The notes under the pieces: model-generated
The model's input: the letters and a program-made list of their open reading frames with translations, nothing else
Told to the model about the DNA's origin: nothing
Databases searched by the model: none
Shown: piece after piece, positions 26,501 through 36,356 of the stretch
How positions within the stretch are numbered: position 1 is the first letter of the stretch
Layout: the number at the start of each line of letters is the position of its first letter
Assembly: GCF_000429485.1 (NCBI RefSeq)
Contig: NZ_KE386909.1
Coordinates: forward strand, 196,006 to 260,005
DNA length: 64,000 nucleotides
Source of the DNA: Aliagarivorans marinus DSM 23064
GTDB lineage: Bacteria > Pseudomonadota > Gammaproteobacteria > Enterobacterales > Celerinatantimonadaceae
Reading direction: 5' to 3'
Program-made: the position numbers and the translations under genes

Positions 26501-27576
26501 AACTCAGTCTCCAACAATGGACCAAGCTCACTGTATGGCTTGAGGTAGTCAACACCCGCGACGATGACTTGTTGACCGGGTGCTAACTGCGCTTCGACAC
26601 AGGCCTGCTTGGCACGCATCTCTAGCTTTTCTACAGGGACTGGTACCGCTTGGTTGCGTTCAGCGATGTAGATCACTTGCTGGTCGTGCTGGCTGCTAAT
26701 CGCAGAGTAAGGCAGGCAGTACTGCTGGCTTTGCTGAGGTAGCTCCAGGCTGATGTCGACGGCTTGCCCGGGCACGAGCGCCAAGTTGTTGCTGTGCAGT
26801 TGCAGTTTAACCGGGAAGCTACGCTTCAAACGGTTAGGTCTGCTGGCCACTTCGCTTACTTCGGCTTGATCGCTGCTGCTGCTACGTGATTGATTCACTT
26901 GGGCATGCATGCCTGCGCTAAATGCGGTGATCAGGTTTTCTGGTACATCGATTTCAACTTGCAGACGCTCTGGCTGGTGCAGTTCAAACACCGCAATGCC
27001 GGGGGCGACTTGCTCATGGTTTTCAATACCTTGATGAGCGATTACACCAGCAAAAGGCGCTCGTAGTTCGGTGTAGGTGAGGGCGTCTTCGCTTTTTTGA
27101 ATATTGCGCTTAACCACTTCAACCGCAGCGCTGGCACGCTCATAGCCACTTCGCGCGCGATCAAGATTGACCTCGGCGACAGCGTCGGCTTGGTTAGCTT
27201 GGGTTACGCGATCCAGCTCGATCTTTGCCAAGCGTTTGCTCGATTCGGCTTCGCTCAAACGGGCATTAAGTTCTGCCAGAGTCACTTGGTAGTCGTGGGG
27301 GTCGAGGCGTGCCAGTAGCTGGCCCTGTTCCACATGGTCGCCCATGCTGACCAGCACTTCGGTTAGGGTGCCGGGTACGCGAAAAGCCAGCGAGGCCTGC
27401 TTCTGCGATTCGACAATCCCAGAAAAGCTGCGCGACAAGGCAAGGTTATTTTGACTAATGGTTAACACTTGAACTGGTCGAGGTGTTTTCTCGACCACTT
27501 CAACTGAATTTTCGCAGCCAGCCAGTGCCAGCAGTGCGGTTGCAAGTACGCTTAGGTGAACACGATCTACAGCCAT
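26497..27576 (-). CDS. RND efflux periplasmic adaptor (membrane fusion protein)
   Basis: 359 residues. Lipobox LALAGC at Cys21 marks a lipoprotein. The lipoyl half-motifs (GIVESQKQASLAFRVPGTLTEVLVSMGDHVEQGQLLARLD and later APFAGVIAHQGIENHEQVAPG) flank a coiled-coil hairpin (about residues 95-165, LNARLSEAESSKRLAKIELDRV). This is the AcrA/MexA layout linking the RND transporter to the outer-membrane duct. It is the first gene of the pump operon, about 100 bases after a LysR gene on the same strand. Confidence 0.94.
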   Translation of the reverse strand: MAVDRVHLSVLATALLALAGCENSVEVVEKTPRPVQVLTISQNNLALSRSFSGIVESQKQASLAFRVPGTLTEVLVSMGDHVEQGQLLARLDPHDYQVTLAELNARLSEAESSKRLAKIELDRVTQANQADAVAEVNLDRARSGYERASAAVEVVKRNIQKSEDALTYTELRAPFAGVIAHQGIENHEQVAPGIAVFELHQPERLQVEIDVPENLITAFSAGMHAQVNQSRSSSSDQAEVSEVASRPNRLKRSFPVKLQLHSNNLALVPGQAVDISLELPQQSQQYCLPYSAISSQHDQQVIYIAERNQAVPVPVEKLEMRAKQACVEAQLAPGQQVIVAGVDYLKPYSELGPLLETEL

Positions 27577-27674
27577 ACTTCAATACCTCCGTAATTTTGG
27601 ATGTAGTGTAGAGCAAGCGTTTTGTCATTATTAGACAAACAAATTGATATTCAGCGTCACTATTTTCGTGACAA

Positions 27675-28556
27675 TTACAATTGTTTCGGTAGTTCGGTCT
27701 TCAGGAAATCAATAAAAAGTTGATTGGCTAGAGGCAGTCCATCGCGCTTGGGATAGACCAAGTAGGCATCCATCGGTGTCGATACATAGGCGGGAAGCAC
27801 ATCTATTAGCTCACCTTGCTGGATGTGGGGAAGGGCAAGTAGCTCAGGAAGAAAACCAATTGCTCGTCCTTGAAGCACTATCTTCAACAGCAGTTCCAGG
27901 CTGTTGGTGGCAAGTGTAGGTCTTACCTTCACTTGTCCATTCTGTGTGACCCAGACATCTTCCAATACACCTTGTGGCCAGCGTATGCAAACACAGGGTA
28001 GCGCTTGGAGGCTGTTGAGGTCGAGTGGGCGGCCGTGGGACTCGATAAACTCGGGGCTAGCGACAATCCGGTTGGATGACTCGGCGATTTTGTGTACCAC
28101 CAAGTCAGAAGGAGTAAGCTCACCGGCATGGATGGCAACGTCGAGGCCAAGTCGAAAGAAATTACTGTAGCTGTCGGAGGTGACAAACATCTCTACATCA
28201 ATGTCGGGGTAGAGGGCTTGGAAGTCAGCAACCAACTGAGTGGTGCGTATATCTGCGGTTGGTGGAAGCCCCCACTTAACCCGACCTGAAGGAGCCTGAG
28301 TGGCTTGGGTTAGATTGCTCTGCGCTTGGGTTAAGGCGTTCATCGCCACTGTAACGTCGTTATAGTAAAGCTGTCCTAGCGGTGTCAGGCTAAGGTGGCG
28401 GGTTGTGCGGTTGAATAGCGTTACACCCAGCTCTTGCTCTAGTTCAGCAATACGGCGACTAACGTTGGCGCGGGGAAGCTCCAAGATTTTTGCGACCGCG
28501 GAGAAACTGCCATGTTCCACCACACTTATAAACAGGCTTAAACTTTCGGTACGCAT
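27675..28556 (-). CDS. LysR-family transcriptional regulator (next to RND operon)
   Basis: 293 residues: N-terminal helix-turn-helix (about 15-60: HGSFSAVAKILELPRANVSRRIAELEQELGVTLFNRTTR) and an effector domain. The sequence fits the group that includes many activators of efflux or aldehyde-stress genes. It lies on the same strand, 98 bases upstream of the pump operon, and the long gap could carry a separate pump promoter. Regulation of the pump is likely from position but not shown. Confidence 0.92.
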   Translation of the reverse strand: MRTESLSLFISVVEHGSFSAVAKILELPRANVSRRIAELEQELGVTLFNRTTRHLSLTPLGQLYYNDVTVAMNALTQAQSNLTQATQAPSGRVKWGLPPTADIRTTQLVADFQALYPDIDVEMFVTSDSYSNFFRLGLDVAIHAGELTPSDLVVHKIAESSNRIVASPEFIESHGRPLDLNSLQALPCVCIRWPQGVLEDVWVTQNGQVKVRPTLATNSLELLLKIVLQGRAIGFLPELLALPHIQQGELIDVLPAYVSTPMDAYLVYPKRDGLPLANQLFIDFLKTELPKQL

Positions 28557-28639
28557 TTTCTAGACTCGAACAGTAATGAGCTGATTACTCAGAACTTTTC
28601 ACTAATTGATAAATTACAGATATGTTATTTATTCTATCG

Positions 28640-28679
28640 AAAAAAAATGTGATGGGGGTAGCGAAGTTTTCGCTACCCC
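28640..28679 (-). terminator. Terminator after uspA (minus strand)
   Basis: Perfect 11-bp stem GGGGTAGCGAA / TTCGCTACCCC with a 3-base loop; on the minus strand a run of eight T follows about 8 bases later. Confidence 0.75.
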
Positions 28680-28684
28680 ACAAT

Positions 28685-29113
28685 TTATTTGACTACCAAC
28701 ACCGGTATCGGTGCGCGCGATACCACCTTGTTGGCGACCGAGCCGAGCATCCCTTCGCTGACGCGCGAGTGCTTGTGGCTGGCCAAGGCGATAAGCTCTA
28801 CCTTGTGCTTAGCCGCGTACTTGAGGATCACATCGGCAGGCTTACCTTCTTTGACAAGCATGCTGTAGTTGAGCCCGCTGTCGCCAAGGTGTTTGTCGGC
28901 AAACTCCTTGAGTTGCTTTTTGGCCACCTTGCCAAAATGCTCAAAGCTGCCTTTGGGGAAGAACGACCCCACCATTGGCATTTGATACCCGGGTACCACA
29001 TTAAGCAGCCACAGTTGCCCATCGTTATCGAGCAGTTGTGCGGCTTGCTTAATCACCTTGTCGGAGAAGCCATCCTCCGACAGGTCTACCGGAACCAGAA
29101 TTGTACGGTACAT
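28685..29113 (-). CDS. Universal stress protein, UspA family
   Basis: 142 residues. It starts MYRTILVPVDLSEDG and ends with the family nucleotide-binding strand GLY/VAL pattern (HSRVSEGMLGSVANKVVSRAPIPVLVVK), so it is a single complete Usp domain with the G-2x-G-9x-G(S/T)-type loop that can bind ATP. It starts 10 bases after the TRAP permease stop and is cotranscribed with it. Usp genes attached to TRAP operons are known (for example TeaD with TeaABC), where the Usp modulates transport; that role here is inference. Confidence 0.92.
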   Translation of the reverse strand: MYRTILVPVDLSEDGFSDKVIKQAAQLLDNDGQLWLLNVVPGYQMPMVGSFFPKGSFEHFGKVAKKQLKEFADKHLGDSGLNYSMLVKEGKPADVILKYAAKHKVELIALASHKHSRVSEGMLGSVANKVVSRAPIPVLVVK

Positions 29114-29123
29114 GGTTAGCTCC

Positions 29124-31712
29124 TTATGCTGGTTCGGGTTGCATGCGGCGGCGTTGGTTAAACGCCAGCAAGAACAAGATGAGTAGGGTGGGGATAAACA
29201 CCCACTCTTTGTCTGGCCGATCCGCTTTCTTTTCGATGCCGGTCAGGATCCAGTCGAAATCCACACCGGATTTCTCGGCGGCGCTGCCAAACACCACTAA
29301 GTCGACCAGCCAGCTTTCCTCTTCCTGACGTAAAATCAGCCCCATCTGTTCGAGGCGCTGTTCGGCGTTGCCGACTTCCTCTTCCAGCTGCAGCGATACC
29401 GTACGTTTGACCTCGGCGCCCTCCAAGGTTTCACCCTCGAACTTCAGCTGAATAAACTGGCCCTTGTTGAGTTTTTCCACCTCGGTGGTAATGGCACTCG
29501 GCGGCAATTGCTGCGATGGCGGATAGATCTGATCCCACCAAAAATCGGGGCGGAACAGGCTAAAGGCAATCAGCAGTAGCGCCAGTGACTCCCACCAACG
29601 GCTCTTCACAAACCAGTAGCCTTGGGTGGCGGCCGAGAAGCAGAGAATCGCCGCTGTGGCGCTAAAGATGGTGATAATCAGGTGCCAGAACGAGACGATA
29701 TCAATCAACAGCAACTGGGTGTTGAAGATAAACATAAACGGCAGGATGGCGGTACGGATATCGTAGGTAAAGCCCTGGATACCGGTTTTAATCGGGTCGG
29801 CTCGACCAATGGCTGCGGCGGCAAACGCCGCCAGCCCCACCGGGGGCGTGTCATCGGCGAGGATCCCGAAGTAGAACACAAACAGATGCACTGCAATTAG
29901 TGGCACGATCAGCCCGTTTTGCGCGCCCAAAGACACAATCACCGGCGCCATCAGGGTCGAGACCACGATATAGTTGGCGGTCGTTGGCAGACCCATCCCC
30001 AGCACGATACAGATCATCGCGGTGAAGATCAGGATCAGCAGCAGGTTACCGCCGGAGATAAGCTCCACAAACTCGGTCATCATCTGGCCCAGACCGGTGA
30101 GGGTCACGGTGCCAACCACGATGCCAGCGGTGGCGGTGGCAATACCGATACCGACCATATTGCGCGCGGCTTGAATCATGCCGTCGATAAAGTCGTCCCA
30201 GCACACCTTAAACTGCGCCAGCCACTCGGTCTCGTTGCGGAACCAAGACTTAAGCGGTTTGTGGGTTAGCACCACGGCAATCAGCGAGACCACGGCATAA
30301 AAAGCCGAGGTTTGCGGCGAGTACTGTTTTACCGCCAGCGCCCACAGCAGCACCACAATCGGCAGGCCAAAATACAGGCCTGAGCAGATGGTTGGCTTGG
30401 GCTCTGGCAGGTGGTCTAGCTCGATGCTGTCGTCGTCTTCGGCTAGATCTGGGTACTTGGCCGACAGGCGCACCAGCAGTACGTAGCCCACTAGCATCAC
30501 CACCATCATAATCAGGTAGCCAGTGCCGCCGAGGGTATCTTCCAGGAAGGTCGAGCCGTAGTAGACCACTGCGCCTAAGGCGAACATGATGAGGGTGGAG
30601 CTACACCACGAGAGCATACGCTGGGCGATGGTGGGGCGATTCAGGCGCTGAATGCCCTTCATGTTCAGCTTGCAGGCCTCGAGGTGCACGATGTAGAACA
30701 GTGCCACGTAGGAGATCAGCGATGGCAAGATGGCATGGCGGATCACCTCGATATAGGGGATGCCCACATACTCCACCATCAAGAACGCGGCTGCGCCCAT
30801 AATCGGTGGGGTGAGCTGGCCGTTGGTGGAGGCCGCAACCTCTACCGCTCCGGCTTTGGAGGCCGGAAAGCCGACTCGCTTCATCAGTGGAATGGTGAAG
30901 GTACCGGTGGTCACCACGTTGGCAATCGATGAGCCAGAGATAATCCCGCTCAGGCCCGAGGAGACTACCGCTGCTTTCGCCGGGCCGCCGCGCATGTGGC
31001 CAAGCAGCGAGAACGACAGCTTAATCAGGTAGTTACCTGCACCTGCCCGGTCAAGTAGCGACCCCAGCAGTACAAACAGGAATACAAAGGCGGTGGATAC
31101 TCCCAAGGCAACACCAAATACCCCTTCGGTGGTCAGCCATTGGTGCGAGGCCACCTTGTTGAGGCTAGCGCCCTTGTGGGCAATCACATCCGGCATGTGC
31201 TGGCCGGCGAAGGTGTAGGTGAGGAACACTACGGCGACCACCACCAACGGTGGACCGAGCGCCCGGCGCGCCGCTTCCAGCAGGCAGACCATACCCACCA
31301 CCGCACAGACTAAATCGCCAGTGCTGGGGATACCGATACGCAGGGCCAGCTCGTTGCGGAAGATCAACAGGTACAAACACGAGCCAGACGCGCCAATGGC
31401 TAGCAGCATATCGAGAATACTGATGCTGTTATGGTTGGCCCGTTTGCTGGCTGGAAACAGAGAAAAGGTTAAGAAGGTGGCAAAGGCCAAGTGGATAAAC
31501 TTCGCCTGATCCTCGTTGAACTTGGCAAAGTCCAACATAAATGGCAGGGGCGAAGCGTACCAAAGCTGAAAGGCTGACCACGCGATCAACAAGCCGACAA
31601 TCAGCTTGCCCATTGGGCCGGTCAACTGACGACTACCAGTTTCCGAGCTAAGTAGCTCTTCAACCTCGTTGTCGTTGTTGGCAGGCTGTTGGGAGGGTTC
31701 GGAATTACTCAT
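29124..31712 (-). CDS. TRAP transporter fused permease (DctQM type, TAXI system)
   Basis: 862 residues. The N-terminal region has the small-subunit helices, followed by the large 12-helix permease (GGPAKAAVVSSGLSGIISGSSIANVVTTGTFTIPLMK, GLPTTANYIVVSTLMAPVI). A C-terminal soluble domain (about 770-835; VSLQLEEEVGNAEQRLEQMGL ... WILTGIEK), resembling the DUF3394/PDZ-like tail of this group, precedes a last hydrophobic segment. The fused permease pairs with the TAXI-type binding protein encoded just upstream. Transport is driven by a sodium or proton gradient; the substrate, probably an organic acid or amino acid, is unknown. Confidence 0.94.
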   Translation of the reverse strand: MSNSEPSQQPANNDNEVEELLSSETGSRQLTGPMGKLIVGLLIAWSAFQLWYASPLPFMLDFAKFNEDQAKFIHLAFATFLTFSLFPASKRANHNSISILDMLLAIGASGSCLYLLIFRNELALRIGIPSTGDLVCAVVGMVCLLEAARRALGPPLVVVAVVFLTYTFAGQHMPDVIAHKGASLNKVASHQWLTTEGVFGVALGVSTAFVFLFVLLGSLLDRAGAGNYLIKLSFSLLGHMRGGPAKAAVVSSGLSGIISGSSIANVVTTGTFTIPLMKRVGFPASKAGAVEVAASTNGQLTPPIMGAAAFLMVEYVGIPYIEVIRHAILPSLISYVALFYIVHLEACKLNMKGIQRLNRPTIAQRMLSWCSSTLIMFALGAVVYYGSTFLEDTLGGTGYLIMMVVMLVGYVLLVRLSAKYPDLAEDDDSIELDHLPEPKPTICSGLYFGLPIVVLLWALAVKQYSPQTSAFYAVVSLIAVVLTHKPLKSWFRNETEWLAQFKVCWDDFIDGMIQAARNMVGIGIATATAGIVVGTVTLTGLGQMMTEFVELISGGNLLLILIFTAMICIVLGMGLPTTANYIVVSTLMAPVIVSLGAQNGLIVPLIAVHLFVFYFGILADDTPPVGLAAFAAAAIGRADPIKTGIQGFTYDIRTAILPFMFIFNTQLLLIDIVSFWHLIITIFSATAAILCFSAATQGYWFVKSRWWESLALLLIAFSLFRPDFWWDQIYPPSQQLPPSAITTEVEKLNKGQFIQLKFEGETLEGAEVKRTVSLQLEEEVGNAEQRLEQMGLILRQEEESWLVDLVVFGSAAEKSGVDFDWILTGIEKKADRPDKEWVFIPTLLILFLLAFNQRRRMQPEPA

Positions 31713-31743
31713 CAGTCGATCCCGCTAGCTTAAATAAGTGGAA

Positions 31744-31790
31744 GGGCCTGAAGATCAGGCCCAAAGAGGCACGGCGGACTAGCCGCCGTG
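31744..31790. other. Two hairpins between the TAXI binding protein and TRAP permease genes
   Basis: GGGCCTGA / TCAGGCCC (loop of 3) and CACGGCGG / CCGCCGTG (loop of 5) are both perfect 8-bp stems in the 91-base gap, without T-runs. They are well placed to protect the upstream binding-protein RNA or lower expression of the permease, as in other periplasmic transport operons. Confidence 0.6.
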
Positions 31791-31803
31791 TGGTGCAAGA
31801 GGA

Positions 31804-32778
31804 TTAAAGCAATCCTGCTTCTTTGTAGTATTTCAGTGCGCCGGGGTGTAGAGGGGCACTTAGCGAGTCTTTAACCATCTGTTCTTTTTTCAGATGGGCA
31901 AAGGCTGGGTGTAGCTTCTTGAAGGAATCGAAGTTTTCGAATACCGCTTTAACGACTTGGTAAATCAGCTCGTCATCAACAGCAGTAGAAGAAACGAAGG
32001 TCGCACCCACACCGTAGGTCATCACATCTTCATCACTGCCACGGTACATACCGCCAGGTACCGCTACCTTACGGTAGAAGTCGTTATCGCCAACCAGCTT
32101 GTCTACTTCTGGGCCTGATACTTCTACGATCACGCTATCACACGAGGTGGTGGCTTCTTTAATGGCGCCACTTGGGTGACCCACTACGTATACCATCGCG
32201 TCGATTTTGTTATCACACAGCGCTTTGGCTTGCTCGGCAGCTTTCAGCTCAGAGGCCAGAGCGAAGTCGTCGTTGGTCCAGCCTTTGGCAGCCATCAATA
32301 CTTCGATGGTACCGCGCTGACCAGAGCCAGGGTTACCGATGTTAACGCGCTTACCTTTCAGGTCGTCGAAGGTTTTGATGCCAGAGTCGGCACGGGCAAC
32401 CACGGTGAAGGGTTCTGGGTGGATAGAGAAGACTGAACGCAGCTCTTTAAAAGCGCCCGCGTCAGCAAACTTGCTGGTGCCGTTATAGGCGTGGTACTGC
32501 CAGTCAGATTGGGCTACCGCCATGTCTAGCTCGCCAGCGCGAATGGTATTGATGTTGTAAACCGAGCCACCAGTACTTTCTACTGAACAGCGGATGCCGT
32601 GCTCTTTGCGGTCTTTGTTCACCAAGCGACAGATTGCGCCGCCAGTGGGGTAATAGACACCGGTAACACCGCCGGTACCGATGGTAATGAAATCATTAGC
32701 TTGCGATGGAGCTGCAACACCCAAACTGAATAGGGCGCCAAGACTTGCTGCAGTTACGTAACTCTTAAATGTTCGCAT
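31804..32778 (-). CDS. TAXI-family TRAP transporter solute-binding protein
   Basis: 324 residues. The signal peptide ([20 protein letters not shown] ... PSQA) should be cut near residue 27. The mature start [26 protein letters not shown] is the TAXI-family hallmark, followed by [23 protein letters not shown]. It binds the substrate in the periplasm and delivers it to the fused permease downstream. It is first in the operon TAXI-TRAP-UspA, separated from the permease by two stable hairpins. Homologues often bind glutamate or other small acids; not determined here. Confidence 0.95.
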   Translation of the reverse strand: MRTFKSYVTAASLGALFSLGVAAPSQANDFITIGTGGVTGVYYPTGGAICRLVNKDRKEHGIRCSVESTGGSVYNINTIRAGELDMAVAQSDWQYHAYNGTSKFADAGAFKELRSVFSIHPEPFTVVARADSGIKTFDDLKGKRVNIGNPGSGQRGTIEVLMAAKGWTNDDFALASELKAAEQAKALCDNKIDAMVYVVGHPSGAIKEATTSCDSVIVEVSGPEVDKLVGDNDFYRKVAVPGGMYRGSDEDVMTYGVGATFVSSTAVDDELIYQVVKAVFENFDSFKKLHPAFAHLKKEQMVKDSLSAPLHPGALKYYKEAGLL

Positions 32779-32966
32779 AATTAATCCCTTATTTTTACTC
32801 CTAGTAAGTCACACAAAAATAGTGACCCGGCAATGCCATTAACTACTAACGGATAGGTCAATTAAAGGCTAATCGACCGCCATAGTATTCAAGAATAGTT
32901 TGCCTGCCTACTTTGTACGATATTTGCTGCATATTTTCATGGTCAAGTCTGTGATCAATCCTATTT

Positions 32967-33794
32967 TTATGACCAAGAACAAGCAATTAGCTCTCGCATT
33001 TGACAGCTGGTAAGGACTGCGATATCTGCCTTTGCCAGCTGATCCTGCAGCGTCACTATCTGGCTGGCGTTAGAGAGCGCTAACTCACCGCCTTGCTGAT
33101 AGATGTTGTTTTCAAAGCCAATACGCACATCGCCGCCCAGTTTGGCGGCGGCCAGCAAGCATGGCAGCTCTTGTAGGCCAAAGGCACATACCGCCCAGCG
33201 GATGTCGCCAAACTGCTTAATCAAAGGCTGAATCTGCTCTAGCTGCTGCGATTGAGGTTGCAGGCCCTCGTTGCTGCGGCCCAGTACCAACAAAAGGTGA
33301 TGACCGTTTGCAGGAATGATGCCATCGCTACGCAAGGCCAGATAGTGCTGGATATCCTGCTCGCTGTAGAGGATGAACTGTAAGAAGATCCGTTGCTGCA
33401 GGGCCCACGCGCAGAACTGCCCGAAGCTATCTTGATAGCTGGCGTCGGGCAGCAACTCGCGCAGCGCCACTGAGGCGGCCTCGGGTTTGAGTGTCTCGAT
33501 GAGATGGCGCTGCTGCTCCGGCTGATAGCGGCCGACCGCTTCAGTGGTCAGTTGAATGATAACCTCGCCATCTTGCTGCCTGACCGCCTCAATCACGTGC
33601 TGATTGTCGGCAACCTCCAGACTGTGTAGTCCGGCGCTGTCGCGGGCATGCAGATGCACCATTGCAGCGCCTGCTGCTGTACAGGCTTGCACCTCATTGG
33701 CGATTTCCTGTGGGCTGATGGGTACCGCCGGTTGAGTCTGTTTGTCGAGCCGCGCGCCATTGGGGGCGACGATAATCGCAATTGGCTGGTTCAT
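32967..33794 (-). CDS. Beta-keto acid cleavage enzyme (BKACE / Kce family)
   Basis: 275 residues from the ATG at 33794, which overlaps the aminotransferase stop as TGATG; the frame runs further upstream inside that gene but only as shadow. The metal-binding HLHARD (His47, His49) and PNGA near the N-terminus fit the DUF849/BKACE family. These enzymes take a beta-keto acid and acetyl-CoA and give acetoacetate plus a new acyl-CoA. Translational coupling to an aminotransferase suggests that a beta-amino acid is first converted into the beta-keto acid. That pathway is inferred; the acid is unknown. Confidence 0.85.
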   Translation of the reverse strand: MNQPIAIIVAPNGARLDKQTQPAVPISPQEIANEVQACTAAGAAMVHLHARDSAGLHSLEVADNQHVIEAVRQQDGEVIIQLTTEAVGRYQPEQQRHLIETLKPEAASVALRELLPDASYQDSFGQFCAWALQQRIFLQFILYSEQDIQHYLALRSDGIIPANGHHLLLVLGRSNEGLQPQSQQLEQIQPLIKQFGDIRWAVCAFGLQELPCLLAAAKLGGDVRIGFENNIYQQGGELALSNASQIVTLQDQLAKADIAVLTSCQMRELIACSWS

Positions 33795-35140
33795 CAGGCC
33801 ACCTTCTCGGCGGCTGCCATACGGGTTTGCTGGTCGATGCATTCGCTTAAGGTGGCCACTACCGCGTCGATCTGTGCCTGCTCGATAATAAACGGCGGTG
33901 CTAGCAGGATATGGTGGCCGTTTTGGCCATCGATGGTGCCAGCATTGGGGTAACACATCAGCCCTTTGGCAAAGGCGCTTGCCTTGATCTTTTTGTCCAA
34001 TCCGCTGCTTGCTGGGAAGGGGGTTTTATTGGCCCGTTCGGCTACCAGCTCAAGGCCCCAAAATAGCCCGCGCCCGCGAATATCGCCCACGTGGGGGTGG
34101 TCGCTAAAGGCCTTGCTCAGTTGCTGCTGCAGGTACTCGCCTTGCTGTTTCACCGCATCCAGCAGGTTTTGCTGCTCAATGGTTTGCATCACCGCCAGCG
34201 AGGCTTGCATGGCGCAGGCATGGGCTAGATAGGTATGGCCGTGCTGGAAGTAGCCCGTGCCACTGGCCACGGTATGGTAGATATCGCGGCTGACAATGGT
34301 TGCCCCCACCGGCTGGTAGCCCGCCCCTAAGCCCTTGGCTACCGCGACGATATCAGCCTCAACTCCCTCTGCGGCGTGGGTAAACCACTCACCGCAGCGG
34401 CCCATGCCACACATCACCTCATCGAGAATCAGTAAGATGCCGTAGTGATCGCAGATCTCACGCACCCGTTTAAAGTAGCCTTCAACAGCCGGCAGGGCGC
34501 CGGCGGTCGCGCCCACCACGGGTTCGGCAACAAAGGCAATCACGCTCTCCGGGCCGACTTCTAATAGGCGCTGCTCCAGCTCATTAGCCACCCGTTTGCC
34601 GTACTGGCTATCGCTCTCATCGGGGAGCTTGTCGCGATAGGCATAACAGGGGGCGATATGTTCCGCTTCCATCAGCAGCGGCGAGAACGGGGCGCGTCTC
34701 CACTGGTTGCCACCAACGGCCAAAGCGCCCAAAGTGTTGCCGTGGTAGCTCTGGCGACGGGCGATAAAGCGTTTGCGTTGGGTCTCGCCACGTTCCACAA
34801 AGTATTGTCGGGCCAGCTTTAGCGCGCTCTCCATCGCCTCTGAGCCGCCACTGACAAAGTAGCAATACTCAAGCTGGCCGGGCGCTTTGTCGGCCAGAAA
34901 CTCCGCCAGCGCTTCGGCGGGGTGATTGCTGAAAAAGCCGGTATGGGCAAAGGCCAGTTGGTCTATCTGCTTATGCAGTGCTTCGCGGATTGCCGGATGG
35001 CTATGGCCGAGGCTGGACACCGCTGCGCCGCCGCAGGCGTCTAAGTAGCGCTTACCTTGTGAGTCAATCAGATAGATGCCATCGCCTTGGCTGGCAATCG
35101 GCAGGGCGTGGTGGCAGTGTCGTTGGAATACATGACTCAT
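33794..35140 (-). CDS. Class III (PLP) aminotransferase
   Basis: 448 residues, full length. The cofactor motif VSGGSEAME (97-104), Asp240 in LILDEVMCG and the Schiff-base lysine Lys269 (VAVAKGLGAGYQP) are all present. The family includes omega-amino acid, taurine and beta-alanine:pyruvate aminotransferases. It overlaps the BKACE gene by three bases and is transcribed divergently from a LysR gene with about 106 bases between, so the three form one likely catabolic unit. The donor is probably a beta- or omega-amino acid, by context only. Confidence 0.93.
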   Translation of the reverse strand: MSHVFQRHCHHALPIASQGDGIYLIDSQGKRYLDACGGAAVSSLGHSHPAIREALHKQIDQLAFAHTGFFSNHPAEALAEFLADKAPGQLEYCYFVSGGSEAMESALKLARQYFVERGETQRKRFIARRQSYHGNTLGALAVGGNQWRRAPFSPLLMEAEHIAPCYAYRDKLPDESDSQYGKRVANELEQRLLEVGPESVIAFVAEPVVGATAGALPAVEGYFKRVREICDHYGILLILDEVMCGMGRCGEWFTHAAEGVEADIVAVAKGLGAGYQPVGATIVSRDIYHTVASGTGYFQHGHTYLAHACAMQASLAVMQTIEQQNLLDAVKQQGEYLQQQLSKAFSDHPHVGDIRGRGLFWGLELVAERANKTPFPASSGLDKKIKASAFAKGLMCYPNAGTIDGQNGHHILLAPPFIIEQAQIDAVVATLSECIDQQTRMAAAEKVA

Positions 35141-35246
35141 CGCAAAAAGCTCCGTTACGCGTTAAGGCTTTGTTTTACCGTTGCTTGAGCGCTGGGAACA
35201 AGTGATTTATTCTCAGTGGTATTCCTTTTGCTCATGGATAGAGTCG

Positions 35247-36149
35247 ATGAAGTCCAGGGTTCCTCCCTTAAATGCACTCCGGGTGTTTGAAGCGGCGGCG
35301 CGTCACCAGAGTTTTTCTAAGGCCGCGCAAGAGCTGCATGTCACTCAGGGCGCGGTGAGTAAGCAGATCGCCGTACTGGAGAGCTTTCTTGAGCAGCGCT
35401 TGTTTGAGCGCAAGAGTAAGGGTTTGGCGCTAACCGAAGCCGGCCACAACTACTTGCCCAATATCTCACAGGCGATGCGGCTGATTGAGGATGCCAGCGC
35501 CGGGCTGATCCAAGAGGCGGGGAGCCGACAACTGCTGAACATCGATGCCATCCCCTCGCTAAGTTCGCTGTGGCTGATCCCGCGCTTGAACGCGCTCAAG
35601 GCCAGCTTTCCCGCCTTGGACATCAACCTGAAGATGGGGGATGGCCCGTTCTCCTTTGAAGACAGCGAGGCCGATGCGGTGATCCGCTGCCTGCCCATGG
35701 CCAAGCACTACCAAAGCGCCGAGCTATTGTGCGAGGAAGAGCTGGTGCTGGTGGCCCACCCGGCGCTAGTTAGCCACAACCGTTTGCAGCAGGTCAGCGA
35801 TATCTTCGAGTTTCCGCTGCTGCGCCACATCACCCGCCCGCAGCTGTGGATGCAGTTCTGGGCCACCTATTTTAGCGGTGAGAGCCTGCCGCACCCTCCG
35901 CGCTATGGCAATGGCTTCGAGCACTTCTTCCTCTCCTTGGAGGCGATCCGCAAGCAGCAGGGTTTGGGGTTGCTACCGCGCTTTTTGGTGAAGGAGTGTT
36001 TGGAGAGTGGCGAGCTGATCAACCCGCTGGAGCTGTCCTTTGCCAGCGGCTATGGCTACTACTTGTTGGTACCTAAGTATCGGCGCAGCAACTCGACGCT
36101 GGCCCGGCTGAGTGAGTGGCTGAAACAGCAACTGAGCGCCAGTGTTTGA
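35247..36149 (+). CDS. LysR-family transcriptional regulator (GcvA-like)
   Basis: 300 residues from ATG 35247. The typical start MKSRVPPLNALRVFEAAARHQSFSKAAQELHVTQGAVSKQI is the GcvA-type helix-turn-helix. Open frame upstream to a TTG adds no family sequence. An effector-binding domain follows (about 90-295). It is divergent from the aminotransferase-BKACE operon, the standard position for a LysR activator responding to the pathway substrate. The promoter region is short (35141-35246). Confidence 0.93.
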   Translation: MKSRVPPLNALRVFEAAARHQSFSKAAQELHVTQGAVSKQIAVLESFLEQRLFERKSKGLALTEAGHNYLPNISQAMRLIEDASAGLIQEAGSRQLLNIDAIPSLSSLWLIPRLNALKASFPALDINLKMGDGPFSFEDSEADAVIRCLPMAKHYQSAELLCEEELVLVAHPALVSHNRLQQVSDIFEFPLLRHITRPQLWMQFWATYFSGESLPHPPRYGNGFEHFFLSLEAIRKQQGLGLLPRFLVKECLESGELINPLELSFASGYGYYLLVPKYRRSNSTLARLSEWLKQQLSASV

Positions 36150-36356
36150 AGTGGCTACGTGGTCTGAAATGAGAAATGTATCAATAATATTGTCAGTACC
36201 AATGAATTCTTAACCGATAAATCATCTTTATCAGGTCTGCTCTTTCTATAGTTAGCAAGGCGTCGATTATCTTTCGGGATCGAATTTTGTTCGACAACCG
36301 CGCATTAAAGATATCTGACGTTCAAGGATGTAACCGTCATAACTAGAGAGGATCTT

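Noticed and set aside
33795..33956. 54-residue N-terminal extension of the BKACE gene
   Set aside because: It lies inside the aminotransferase gene in another frame; the TGATG overlap gives the normal family start.
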